This document shows, in pieces, positions 46,279 through 56,745 of a stretch of 57,500 nt of DNA (position 1 is its first letter; each line of letters begins with the position of its first letter). Position numbers and translations under genes: made by a program. Source of the stretch: Symbiodinium natans (lineage: Eukaryota > Sar > Dinophyceae > Suessiales > Symbiodiniaceae); NCBI GenBank assembly GCA_905221605.1, contig CAJNDS010002657.1, positions 280,001-337,500 on the forward strand. Reading direction: 5' to 3'. Below the pieces are notes generated by a model. It searched no databases. It worked only from the letters and a program-made list of their open reading frames with translations, and had not been told where the DNA came from.

Positions 46279-46456
46279 GCCTGGAGGTTCATGGTGCGCG
46301 TGGATCCCGAATATGACCATATTTGGGTACCTAAGGGGCCTATAAGTTTGGTATACCCCTAACCCTAAAACCCTAATTAAACCCTAAACCCCAAACCCTA
46401 AGCCCTAAACCCTGAACCCTGAGCTCTAAACCAGAAGTACCCTCAACGTCCAAGTG
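46279..46456. mobile_element. MITE-like element, family 2, with a CCCTAAA insert
   Basis: Ends CTGGAGGTTCATGGTGCG and GTACCCTCAACGTCCAAGTG. About 80 bp of CCCTAAA-type repeat (about 46357-46432) sits inside. Confidence 0.5.
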
Positions 46457-46545
46457 CCTCGTACAAGTAATCGCTCTCATCAGCCACGCAGGCCAATGCA
46501 AGGAGCGGCCAGAAACAGCGCATGGCGTCTTCGGACGTAACTTTG
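46457..46545 (-). CDS. candidate coding fragment, hydrophobic
   Basis: Minus frame SEDAMRCFWPLLALACVADE then SDYLYE, after GTCCGAAG and before a GC dinucleotide. Could be an exon. Not recognised. Confidence 0.3.
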
Positions 46546-47677
46546 GGTTTAGGGGTTAGGGTTTGGGGAATGAGGGAATGAGGGAATTAGGGAATTAGGT
46601 GCCCTATATGGGGTATGGGGTACCCAATTCCATAGTTCCTGCTGAAAACCCAGCAAGGTTTAACCTCACGGACCGGTACCTAATGAAACTTAAACGCAAG
46701 CCCAACATGGGACCATAGCCCGTAAACCATGTAGGGTCTAGGGTCTAGGGTTCATGGCTTAGCTAGACCTGCAAATAACCCTAAACCCCTAGGCCTGCGA
46801 GTTGCTTCCCCTTTCGGCCTCCAAACAAGGCCATCCGGGGTTGCACCAGACAACGGCTGCAAGAAGAAGGGTTTAGGGTTTAGGGTTTAGGGTTTAGGGT
46901 TTAGGGTTTAGGGTTTAGGGTTTAGGGTTTAGGGTTCCTCAATGGCACGCTCAACAGGTTTGCTTCAGAACCGGAAAACCTTGAGAGCATATCAGGGTTC
47001 ACCAAATAGGGACCGTCATCTCCCTGCTGAACCCTCAACCCGAAACCCTAAACCTTAAGCAAACAGGACCCGAAACGTCCAAAATCTCACAGAAAGAGAG
47101 TACATTTAGAACGAACCCAGAGCCCTGCAGCCCTTAGACCATCGATCCGATTGGGTTAAGGGTTTGGGCGCTAAGGGCTGCACAAGAGGGCCCACCAAGT
47201 CTCAGCTAAGGATTTGCCATGGCTCAGAAAGTTGGGTTTCGGCTTTGTAAGCTGACTGCCTTGAGCTCTTTAGACTAAGCTTTGAAGTTGCCAGTGCAAG
47301 CGTTTGGGCTCTGAATTCTTTTGAGAATTTCTTGACGTAACCTTGCACCCTAAAGCACAAAGTTCCCCATAAGGGCTTCCAGCATCCTAAACCCTGAAAC
47401 GGCTCTTGCACTCCCCCCCACACACACACACACTCGCGCGCGCAAAAAACATATGCATATAAATGTTATCTATATACATATATATATATAAATATATGTA
47501 TGTATGTATACTCTCTCTCTCTATATATATATACACGAACTTATACTTATGTATTCATGTACTTGTTTATAACAAAAATCAACTAAGCACTAAACCCCCA
47601 ACCTCCCAAGAACTCAAACCTAAAACCCTGAACCCGAAGCCCTGGACCCTCGACCCCGGGCCGAAAGCCTCCGCCCG
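46546..47677. other. TTTAGGG array and unique sequence
   Basis: Near-perfect TTTAGGG at 46870-46935. 47050-47400 is unique with no clear gene. TA/CA simple repeats at 47418-47540. Confidence 0.45.
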
Positions 47678-47821
47678 ACTTGGAGGTGCAGGGCACCTAT
47701 CAACCATACCAGAATTGTACTTGCAACCCACTTTTATGCATGCTAAGCGACTTCAAGGGCCCATGAGTGGGTTAGAAGTACACACTATTCCAGTGGTGCT
47801 AGGTACCCTGAATCTCGAAGA
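47678..47821. mobile_element. MITE-like element, family 2
   Basis: Ends ACTTGGAGGTGCAGGGCACC and TACCCTGAATCTCGAAGAA. Similar length and core (TTGTACTTGCAACCCA) to the 44.5-kb copy, more diverged. Confidence 0.5.
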
Positions 47822-50431
47822 AAGCAACCCTCACCCTAAACCCTAAACGATTAAACCCTGAGCCCTAACTACTAAACCCTAAACCCTAATCACACCAGCA
47901 TCGGGGGCGCGGCCGGGCCGCGCGTAAAGCAGGGGCGTAACTTTCGACGCCATGACTCAGCCTGAAGTTGCAGCTCTGAGGTGGGGAGTTTAGGGTGTAG
48001 GGGACTAGGGTTTAGGGTTTCGGGCTTGGGGGATGATACAGGATTACAGGTTATGGGGGTTGTAAGCCTAAACTGGGGTCTTGAGGGCTTATTATGGAGT
48101 TGTAGGGCGGCCCAAAGGGGACCGGAACCCCAAACCTGGGTTTAGGTTTTCGGGTTTCGGGTTTAGGGCTCCTGAAGCCTGAAACTTCCCCAGGGCTCGA
48201 CCCGGCAAGACTTGACCAGAAACTGTATACGTGTTGCGGCTCAATTCCGAATGGGGCCTCCGCAGAGCTTAGGGTTTGGGGTTAGGAGGCCTAACATGCA
48301 GCAGCCCAAAATTTTGCACAAGGCACATTTGGAGACCCCCGCACTCCTTTTTGTTGGACCTTCCCTGCTGAGCACCGCCCCTGCCGGGCCCTTGCAAGCC
48401 CAACACACCCCTACCAGCCTGGGAAGGTTCCTGGATGTGCAAGCAAGCCTTTGCACACCAACTTGCAGCAAGGTCCTTGGAACCCCAATTGCTGGACTGA
48501 GCATATGTTGGGGTACCGCCCCGCACGTGGCTTTCCTGAGGACCCTGAATCAGGGCTTGAATGAAGCCCCTCGTCCCGTGGAAGGAAGAAGTATGTCGGA
48601 AGCCGGCAACTGAAGCGGTTTAGCGCTAAACCCTGAAAGGAATAGGCTAGGGTTGCAATCATGCTCAAGGCTTCGGAATCAAGCCTCTGCAGGGTTGCGG
48701 GCTGGGAACAAGGTGTTAGATGGCCCTCCACAATCGGGCCCTAGCTGCCCTTGCAAAATCTCCGACACTTTCGCGGCTACTCTGCATCCCAACCTTCGCA
48801 GCTTCTGCGCCACATCACAGCAGACCCTAAACCCGAAACCCTCAACCCTAAACCCGAAACCCAAAACTCTGGCTGTGCTGGCCTCTGACCGCGGCCGAAT
48901 GAAATCAGCGCGCATGGCTTCAAGAGGATTGAATCTAAGCGGGATGTAAGGGTTGTTGGGGCTTAATGGGGTGGGGTTTGTCGGGCTTAAAACGGGTTGT
49001 AGGGTTTATAGGGCTTCATCAAAATTTTATAGGGCTTGACAGGGTTTATATGGCTAAATCAGCCTGAACCGGGTTTTACAGCTTCATAGGGTTTGTAGGG
49101 CTTAACGGGTTTTCTAGGGTTTATAGGGCGGGATAGGGCTTAGTGGGGTTCAATATGGTTTAAAGGGTTCATAAGGCTTATAGAGTTTATAGTAGGGTTT
49201 GTAAGGAACATTGGTTCAGCGCCTGAAGGATAAGGCTTCAAGGCTGTGGCTGTTTTAGTTTGTGTTTGGTGGGTGGGATTTGGGTCTAGGGCGGAGTTCT
49301 CCAGGGGTTAGGGTTGAGAGTGGAGGATTTACAGCGAAACTGCGTGACCCAGCACGGCTCGAAAGGTTTGGAGTTCCCGCATATAGGGCTTAGGGGCTTC
49401 AACCTTCTCGCAAAGCCTGCTGCCTGATTCCCTACTTCCCTGCTCCTAATACCCTACTAGGAACATGGAGGTTTACGAAAACAAGCGACCCCTAGTATAG
49501 ACCCCGAAGAATAGGATTCCCTTATGATAAGGACCCCAACCGGGTGCCCCCGAATTTCTGAGAAAAAAAAAAACACATAAGCTAGACCCAGGAGTAAACT
49601 AGGAATAAAAACGGTACCCTTTTGGGTTTTAAGGGAATTCTAAGGGAACCCCTAAACCCTTAACCCTAAACCCTAAACCCTGAACCGTGAACCCTAAACC
49701 CTAAACCGTCCCTAAAGCCTCCCTAAACCCTAAACCCCAAGAGTTTACGGGAGGGTCTTAGGGCTTTAGGGGTATATTACGGCAACGGTGAGGGCTCACG
49801 GGATGCAACAAAAAAAGTTCTAATTCTTTTTTAGGGTTTAGGGTTTTAGGCTTTAGGCTTTACGGGGGGGGGGGGGGGGGGGGGGGTGGGGGGGCAATTG
49901 AAAACTATTTAGAATGCAAGCCTTATAACCCTAAACCCTAAACCCCAAAACCTTAAACCCAAACAATATATGTCCCAAACCACAAGCCCTAAACCCTACC
50001 CCAACCCCCAACCCCTGTTTGGTCGAAATGGGATCTGAAGTCGTACGGGCTGGTTCGAAGCTCTGGGAAGAATCCACAGGCTCCCATGCGATACCCACAT
50101 TCCTGTTTCGAAGTTGCAGGCCTTTTTCCTAAACCCTAAATAGGCCCTAAACCTAAACCCTAAACCCTAAACCCTAAACCCTAAACCCTACAGGCAAACA
50201 GGCTGTGCAGCTCATAGTGGTAAGGCTTTATAGGGTTTAGGGGTTCAGGGTTTTAAAACCTAAACCCTAAACCCTAAACGGGCAGGAGTGGGCAGCTGGG
50301 GGGCAGAAGATGCCATGCTGATTTGAGGCGGACCGCTCTTAGGCCAACCTTCGTGTACCTCCCTAGACTCTTACCCAGGGGTCCATGGACTTCAATACGG
50401 TTGAGGGTTTATAATATGGTTTAGGGTTTTG
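47822..50431. other. mosaic, no gene supported
   Basis: Short CCCTAAA arrays at 47840-47895, 49655-49735 and 50150-50192. 48240-48610 has overlapping open frames on both strands and none stands out. The minus frame at 48755-48830 reads DVAQKLRRLGCRVAAKVSEI, which is protein-like. 48960-49200 is TTTATAGGG-like decayed sequence. G23 at about 49864-49886. Confidence 0.4.
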
Positions 50432-50496
50432 GATTTAGGGTTTAGGGCTAAACCCTAAACCCTAAACCCTAAACCCTAAGCCCTAAGCCCTAAACC

Positions 50497-50528
<32 letters not shown>

Positions 50529-50537
50529 ACCCTAAAC
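50432..50537 (+). repeat. TTTAGGG to CCCTAAA head-to-head junction
   Basis: GATTTAGGGTTTAGGGC passes directly into CTAAACCCTAAACCC at about 50448, then CCCTAAG and CCCTCAA variants. Confidence 0.85.
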
Positions 50538-50649
50538 GTTAGGCAAGTAGACTATACTTCTGCACATGGACCCCCTGGGCGGTTCAGCGCCTCCCCACCT
50601 GCCTTCCCCGGGGTCCAAATGAACCCTGAAAAGCTTTTTGGGGCACACC

Positions 50650-50728
50650 TGCCTAGGGTTTAGGGTTTAGGGTTTAGGGTTTGGGGTTTAGGGTTTGGGG
50701 TTTAGGGTTTAGGGTTTAGGGTTTAGGG
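50650..50728 (+). repeat. TTTAGGG array
   Basis: About eleven units, two of them TTTGGGG. Confidence 0.9.
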
Positions 50729-50799
50729 TACATAGTAGGTGGTCTACGGGTTTTTGATCTCATATACCTCTGTATATATGGAAATGTACAGGCCCTGAA

Positions 50800-51060
50800 T
50801 GGCCCTGACAAGTGATTCTAGAGTACTTAACAGGGTCCCAAGTCTAGGATCTACATATATATGTATACATACATACATACATACATACATACATACATAC
50901 ATACATACATACATACATACATACATACATACATACATACATACATACATACATACATACATACATACATACACACATACACATATACACATATATATAG
51001 TTTTATGTATATACAGGCCCTTACAAGTGATTCTAGAGTACTTGTGAGGATCCCGTCTGC
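50800..51060. repeat. CATA microsatellite flanked by a direct repeat
   Basis: About 26 CATA units at 50866-50970 with TA/CA ends. AAGTGATTCTAGAGTACTT flanks it on both sides (about 50809 and 51026), so the microsatellite lies inside a duplicated segment. Confidence 0.9.
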
Positions 51061-52776
51061 AGGATGTTTTTGGGTTCATTCGGACCCCAGGGTCGGTCGC
51101 AACGGCCAGCGACAAGCCCTGCAGCCTCTCATTGCGTGTAAAGAACAGTTTAGGGTTTAGGGTTTAGGGGTTTAGGGTTTAGGATTTCAGGTTTAGGGTT
51201 TAGGGCTTAGGTTTTTTGTTTAACATACCTTCCGGAAATCTCAAAAACTATGCTCCTTGGAGTCCTTGGGGGTCGAAAGGTAAACACCTACAGTGTGCAG
51301 CCTACCAGAACCAAAGAGCCTACGTGGTGTGTAGGCATTCTCGCAGTCCTAGAATGGGTTTAGGGTTTAGGGTTTAGGGCTTCATGTCCTCAACCTCCTA
51401 CAAGATGCGTAGGCCTTTCAGGGGCCCTCAAGGTCATCCATCAACACTCCGAGCCCTGGGTTCCCCCCTTCCTCCAAACTCAAGGATAGGGGTTAGACTG
51501 TGAGGGATCAGCCCCTTAGATCTTTGGGATTCTATACCAAGCTTTTGGGAGCTCACGCTGCAAGCTCTATCAAGTGAGCGATTTGTTGCAACACAAAGCC
51601 TCATCAAACAAGCCAGCAACTGTTCAGGGTTCAGGGTTCAGGGTTTGGGGTTAAGGGTTTCCTCCAACAGGCATTCGTGGTGCTTTTGGCCCAAAAGATC
51701 CTCAGAGCAAGAGCCTTTCATAGCCTTATGTGGAACTACTCACTGCTGAAGAGCCCCCCCCCCCCCCCCCCCCCCCCCCCCCCAGGCCAAGAAAAAAAAT
51801 TAACAAAAACATAAAAAAAAAAACACACACACACACACACACTCACAAAGTTCTTCCTTCTAAGGGAAATGTAGGGATTGTTGCTTTTTGATTTGGGGTT
51901 CCTAAGCAAGTAGTAGTTTCTGAGGCAAGCCGTTGCAGAACTGGCCGGCATCTGCAATCGAGACCCAAGAGTCCTCAAGCCAGCCCAGCACCCGCAGGCC
52001 TACCGCGGAACGCTGCGTGCTTGGTAGGGTTTAGGGTTTAATTAGGGTTTAGGGTTTAGGGTTTAGGTGTTAGGGTTTAGGGTTTAGAGGGTTCAAACCC
52101 TAAACCCGATGAAAAGACTGCCATAAGAGCGCCCAAGTCGCTCTTGGGTATGCTACATACCCTAAGAGTTTAGGGATTATAGGGTTTATAGGGTTTATAG
52201 GTTTCATAGGGTTTATAGGGTTTACCGGGTTGATGGAGTTTATAGGGTTTTGGGGCGGGGGGGGGGGGGGGGTAGGTGCTGGTCTCGGCACTCTTCACAG
52301 CTGCACATGCCTCCCCGCATCCTAGTGGTCCCCTCGTGGGCTGAGGCATCAGCAAGTTCCTGGGCCTAAACCCGAAACCCTAAACCCTAAAACCTAAACC
52401 CTAAACCCTAAACCCTCTATATCCTGCACCCCCGCAGGTATCCCATTAGTAAGGGCCCAAGTGTGCCTCAATAAAGCTATTCCGGGCATCTTAAAGGCCC
52501 CCCCCCCCAAGCCTGTACCCTAAACCGAATCCCAACTAGCCTTGAACCCGCCTGAAACCTAGACCCTAAACCCCCAAATCGCAACCCTTACCCCTAAACC
52601 CTAAACCCTAAACCCTAAACCCTAAACCCTGAACTCTAAATCCTAAACCCTAAACCCTAATACACATACTCCTCCCAGAAGAATAATAATAAGCTCGCGT
52701 CTTCAACCCCAAGGCCTAGACGCCGAACCCTGTAAACCCTGTTCGGGACCTAATTGTTCTAAAAGGGTTTCTGGCT
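51061..52776. other. mosaic with arrays and a C30 tract
   Basis: TTTAGGG at 51150-51215, 51358-51380 and 52025-52090; CCCTAAA at 52370-52415 and 52590-52665; TTTATAGGG-like at 52165-52250. C30 at about 51754-51783, then A-rich and CA repeats. No gene. Confidence 0.5.
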
Positions 52777-52842
52777 CATGTGAAGTAGGGCATATATACA
52801 TATATATATATATATCTCAATATTTATATATATATATATAAA

Positions 52843-52877
<35 letters not shown>

Positions 52878-52985
52878 TTCTTGTACCCCCCCAAAAGGAC
52901 ACCAAATGTATACACTCACCAATTGTTAAAAAAGGAACCTTATACACTCACCAATAACAGAAAAATATGAACCCTACTTCATATA
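52777..52985. mobile_element. MITE-like element, family 3, expanded by TA repeats
   Basis: Ends ATGTGAAGTAGGG and CCCTACTTCATAT, with the same core as 36582-36704 (CCAAAAGGACACCAAAT, TATACACTCACCAA). The left half carries about 80 bp of TA repeats. Confidence 0.65.
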
Positions 52986-54584
52986 CCTTAACAGGAACTC
53001 GGATGCGGAGTCTGCGCTTCAAATTTAAGGTCCGGGGTCACCCTGAACCCGAAAACACGTCTAAACTAAACCCTAAACCCTGCAAATCCTGGAGCGATGC
53101 CTTGGCCCTGTTCGGGTGCAGCTCTAAGCGAAACTGCTGGCGCAGTGCACGGGTCACGGTCCAAGAGCAAACTGAACTAAATATGCTGAGTAAGGGTATA
53201 TTTCAGGTTTTCAAGCAGCCCAGACCCCTGGGAGACTCCAACAAGAAGAACTGAAATCCTATCTGATTTTAATGGAGGTGGGTGGGGTTAAGATGAACTT
53301 AAAACGGGCAGAAAGGCCCGGCAATTGATTTCGAAAGGCGCACCACACGAAATGTTCTTACGACACCCGGAAGATGTTACTCAAGACAGCTCGAGGGGAG
53401 TTCACTGACAGAAAGCTTGCACGAGGCGTGTCATTGAAATCATTCTCAGCTCACGGTGTTGAAAGAATCTCGGCTTCTGACACCCAGACCCGCGCTTCAT
53501 AGCCACACGCTGGCTCTTCATAAACATAAAGGGGGAGGGTTAAGGGTTTGTGGTTAAGGGTCATTTTGGGTCTAGGGCCCCACTAATCCCAAACCGCAAG
53601 CCTGAAACCCTAAGCCCTAATCCCTACACCCTACACCCTCAACCAACAATATGGGTCACCACATTGGTGCTTGAACCAAGTCACCATCGGAAACATAAGC
53701 GGTTAAGCTCCAAGCCCCCAGAAGGTCTGTAAACCTTGTACCCTAACCCCCAAACTTCAAGCCGGAATCTCCAGCACCCAAACTTCAACCCAGAACCATT
53801 CAAGCCCTAAGCCCCAAAAACCTGAAACCCTAGGCCCTAAACCTTAAACCCTTAAACCCTAGAAGCCCCAAACTTGGACATTTTAGGATTCGGGGTTTGG
53901 GGTTTAGGACTGAAGGGTTCCGAGTTTGGGAATGAGGGGTTATTAGGTGTGGAGGTTGGGGACTTAGGTTTCGAGCAGCCCTAAACCCTAAACCCTGAAC
54001 CCTATACCCTAAACCCCAAACCCTAAACCCTAAAGCCTACCCCCAAGACCAACTCTACGAGTCTCCCTCCCCCTTGGCGTGTCGAGGCTGCCGGAGCCTC
54101 ACCCGGAGTAGTCTGCGTGGTACGACTGCGCCTTTTGTGGCTTTCGGGTTGAGGGCTTAGGCTGTAGGGGATCCCAAAACCCTAAACCCTAATCCCTAGA
54201 CCTTAAACCCTAAAGCTTCTAAGGTTTCCTAAGAATCCAGGGTTAAGGGTTTAGGCGAGTTACATTTATGGCCGTGCAAGGCTACTCTGCAGAAAAGTAG
54301 GGCTTGGGTTTTTGAGGTAGGGTTTAGGGTTTAGGGTATAGGGTTTAGGGTTTCGGGTTTAGGGTTTAGGGTTCACCATGATCTTTGGGTCCTCAACCCT
54401 GAATTCTCAAGGCTACATGGGGGTTTACGAACATTAGGGACCCCGAATATAAAACTCAAAAGTAGGATTCCCTTATAATCAAAACCCCAACAAGGTACCC
54501 CTCATTCTCCAACATGGGCTATTCGGCCTTATCATCCCCCCTAACCAACCCCATAAAAGGGCATTTTTAAGGGTTATAGGGTAT
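52986..54584. other. mosaic, one coding-like fragment
   Basis: The minus frame near 53075-53165 reads VTRALRQQFRLELHPNRAKA then SLQDLQ before a CCCTAAA run. CCCTAAA at 53975-54035; TTTAGGG at 54315-54375. 54411-54510 resembles 49460-49548 and 28243-28352 (GGGTTTACGA, then TTCCCTTAT, then CCCCAAC). Confidence 0.4.
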
Positions 54585-54810
54585 AGTAGCCCATGAAGGT
54601 TCGGAAACCCTCACGTTTCCAACCTCCCCGAATCGCGAAGCCATGCTCAGTCCCAACGAACCTGATTCAGAGCAGGCTATGTCCGCCTTGTGCCCCACCA
54701 AAGAAATCCGATTCAGGAAGCAGCGCGTGGCCTGTCGGGATTTGGCCACTAGCAACCTCCCTTTTCGGACTCAAGTGGTTGTGAATAGGCAACTTGCTAG
54801 GTTTGGCTAA
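54585..54810 (+). CDS. coding-like island, unrecognised, strand uncertain
   Basis: The plus frame is open for about 75 codons to a TAA: GIVAHEGSETLTFPTSPNRE, AMLSPNEPDSEQAMSALCPT, KEIRFRKQRVACRDLATSNL, then FRTQVVVNRQLARFG. The minus strand also has an open frame here (FLNRISLVGHKADIACSESG). Composition is unlike the surrounding repeats. It could be a pseudogene fragment of either orientation. Confidence 0.3.
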
Positions 54811-54899
54811 CCTGGTCTAGAGTTCACAGCGCCATGTGAACAAGTCAAACATGGAACAACCCATTTGCCACACACGAATGTAACTGGCTGTGTGAGATG

Positions 54900-55200
54900 G
54901 ACTCAAAAGATATTGTACCCTACAACCCCTTAAACAAGGCCCTTTATAGGGTTGGTTCTGGGGATTAATGCCTAATATGCATGGGCTATTATACCCTTTA
55001 ACCCCCTGAAAAAGGCCCTTTATAGGGTTGGTTCGGGGAGTAAAGGCCTAATATGCCTGGGCTATTATACCCTATGACCCCCCTCAAAAAGGCCCTTTAG
55101 ACTACTTTATAGGACCCTATGACCCCTTAAAAAGGCCCTTTATAGGGGGTGGCTCGGGGGATTCGAAGGCCTAAGAGCCCATGCTAGTAGTGCAAGGTTG
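54900..55200 (+). repeat. tandem-like repeats of an AAAGGCCCTTTATAGGG unit
   Basis: AAAGGCCCTTTATAGGG or a close variant occurs at about 54938, 55012, 55088 and 55131, with TATTATACCCT and GGGTTGGTTC(G/T)GGG between the early copies (period about 74 bp). Confidence 0.7.
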
Positions 55201-55704
55201 CCGCAAGTTATCACTGCAACTTCGGAGACATGCCGCCATGGGCCTGGAGGCTTGATACATGGTTTAGGGTTTAGGGTTTGGGGTCTAGGGTCGAGGGTTC
55301 AGGGTCTAGGGTTTAGGGTTACTGCACCGGTGCTTGAAGAAGACGAGTTTTTTGTGTTGCCACCACGCGATGCACGCCTGTATGAGGTGGCTCTCCCGTT
55401 TTGCAGCCCCTCTGTGAACCTCCTCCAAAAGGGTTTAGGGTTTAGGGTTTGGGGTTTAGAGCAAGATCGGAAAGCTTTGCCAGGCAACGCGGCTGCTGTG
55501 AGAACCAGGGACCAAATCAACCCTTTCATTGGGTTCATATATCTATACTACTACAATTGCCCAACAAGCCCCAAAATCCCATTCAGGTAATATGAACCCA
55601 TAAACCTTCTAGGGTTCACATGGTCCTGGGGGATTGGCCATCCTTTGACTGATGACCGAGGCTTCTGATGTTTGTTGCGCTTCATGGCGTGCTGGTGCTG
55701 CGCA

Positions 55705-55995
55705 GTTCAAGAGGTAGGGTTTAGGGTTTAGGGTTTAGAGTTTAGGGTTTAGAGTTTAGGGTTTGGGGTTTAGGGCTAGGGTTTAGGGGTAGGGCGGTTC
55801 AAGGCGCACGCGTCCGCGCGTCCACGGTGCACACGGTACTCAAGCACGTCGAGGCCGCACACGAGGTCCCGTATGCACAGGACCATGTTTTCGAGGCCTC
55901 CGGAAACCCCTAAAGCCTAAAGCCTAAAAGTTTAGGGTTTAGGGTTTAGGGTTTAGGGTTTAGGGTTTAGGGCTTAGGGTAAACCCTAAACCTTT
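55705..55995 (+). repeat. TTTAGGG arrays, second one meeting CCCTAAA head-to-head
   Basis: TTTAGGG at 55715-55793 (TTTAGAG variants) and 55930-55978, then GGGTAAACCCTAAACC at about 55977. The unique stretch between is GC-rich. Confidence 0.8.
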
Positions 55996-56194
55996 AACCC
56001 TCATTACTTAAACCCAAAACCTTAAACCCTAAACCTCAATGACACCCTAAACCCTAAAAACCACTACGAACAAGTACGTAAACAAGGCCTAAGAGTAACC
56101 AAGGACAAATATTAATGCCCTTTCTGGTTTAAAGGAATTCAGAAGGAGCCCAGAACACCCAAAACGGGAAGACGGGCCTACTCTGGGTCCTAGC

Positions 56195-56290
56195 TACCCT
56201 AAACCCTAAACCCTAAACCCTAAACCCTAAACCCTAAACCCTAAACCCTAAACCCTAAACCCTAGACCCTAAACCCTAAACCCCAAACCC
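56195..56290 (+). repeat. near-perfect CCCTAAA array
   Basis: About 13 units, one CCCTAGA. Confidence 0.93.
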
Positions 56291-56389
56291 TACTCTGCGT
56301 CCTAGTAAACGGATTGTCAGAAGCCTCGGGGTCCATCGCCTCTTCCACGAGGATTTGAATGGACGAGAGCCTAAGCACAGCGGCTCAGG

Positions 56390-56430
56390 GGTTTAGGGTT
56401 TAGGGTTTAGGGTTTAGGGTTTAGGGTTTA
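56390..56430 (+). repeat. TTTAGGG array capping a MITE
   Basis: Six units directly adjoin the left-truncated MITE at 56431. Confidence 0.9.
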
Positions 56431-56745
56431 GGGTTTGCTTGCATAACTGTACTTATAACTGTACTTGTAACCATCTTAGGGCACTCAAGGGACTTTCCTT
56501 CGGGTCGGGTGGGGCGGGGGAGGTGCGGAAGGGGGTTGGGGGGGGAGGGGGGGGGAGGAAGCGCGGGACTTTCCTGCAGGGTGCCGGGGGGGGGGGGGGG
56601 AAGAAAGCGGGTCATATACGGGACTTTCCTGCGGGTCGGGGGAAGGAAGCGGGTCAAAAAAGGCACTTTCCTTCGGGTCGGCTTGTAAGGGTGTTATAAG
56701 TACAGTTATAGCTGGTTAATAATAAGTACCAGGAACCTCCAAGTA
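56431..56745. mobile_element. MITE-like element, family 2, left end lost, with G-rich insert
   Basis: Right end TACCAGGAACCTCCAAGTA intact; the left terminal repeat is replaced by TTTAGGG sequence. The interior (56495-56685) holds four imperfect copies of CACTTTCCTTCGGGTCGG-like sequence separated by G-rich runs. Confidence 0.5.

Noticed and set aside
48212-48949. Overlapping open frames on both strands
   Set aside because: No frame has motif, splice or composition evidence over the others.
56495-56685. GGGACTTTCC words resembling an animal NF-kB site
   Set aside because: They are part of a short local repeat in a MITE interior; the resemblance is coincidental in this organism.
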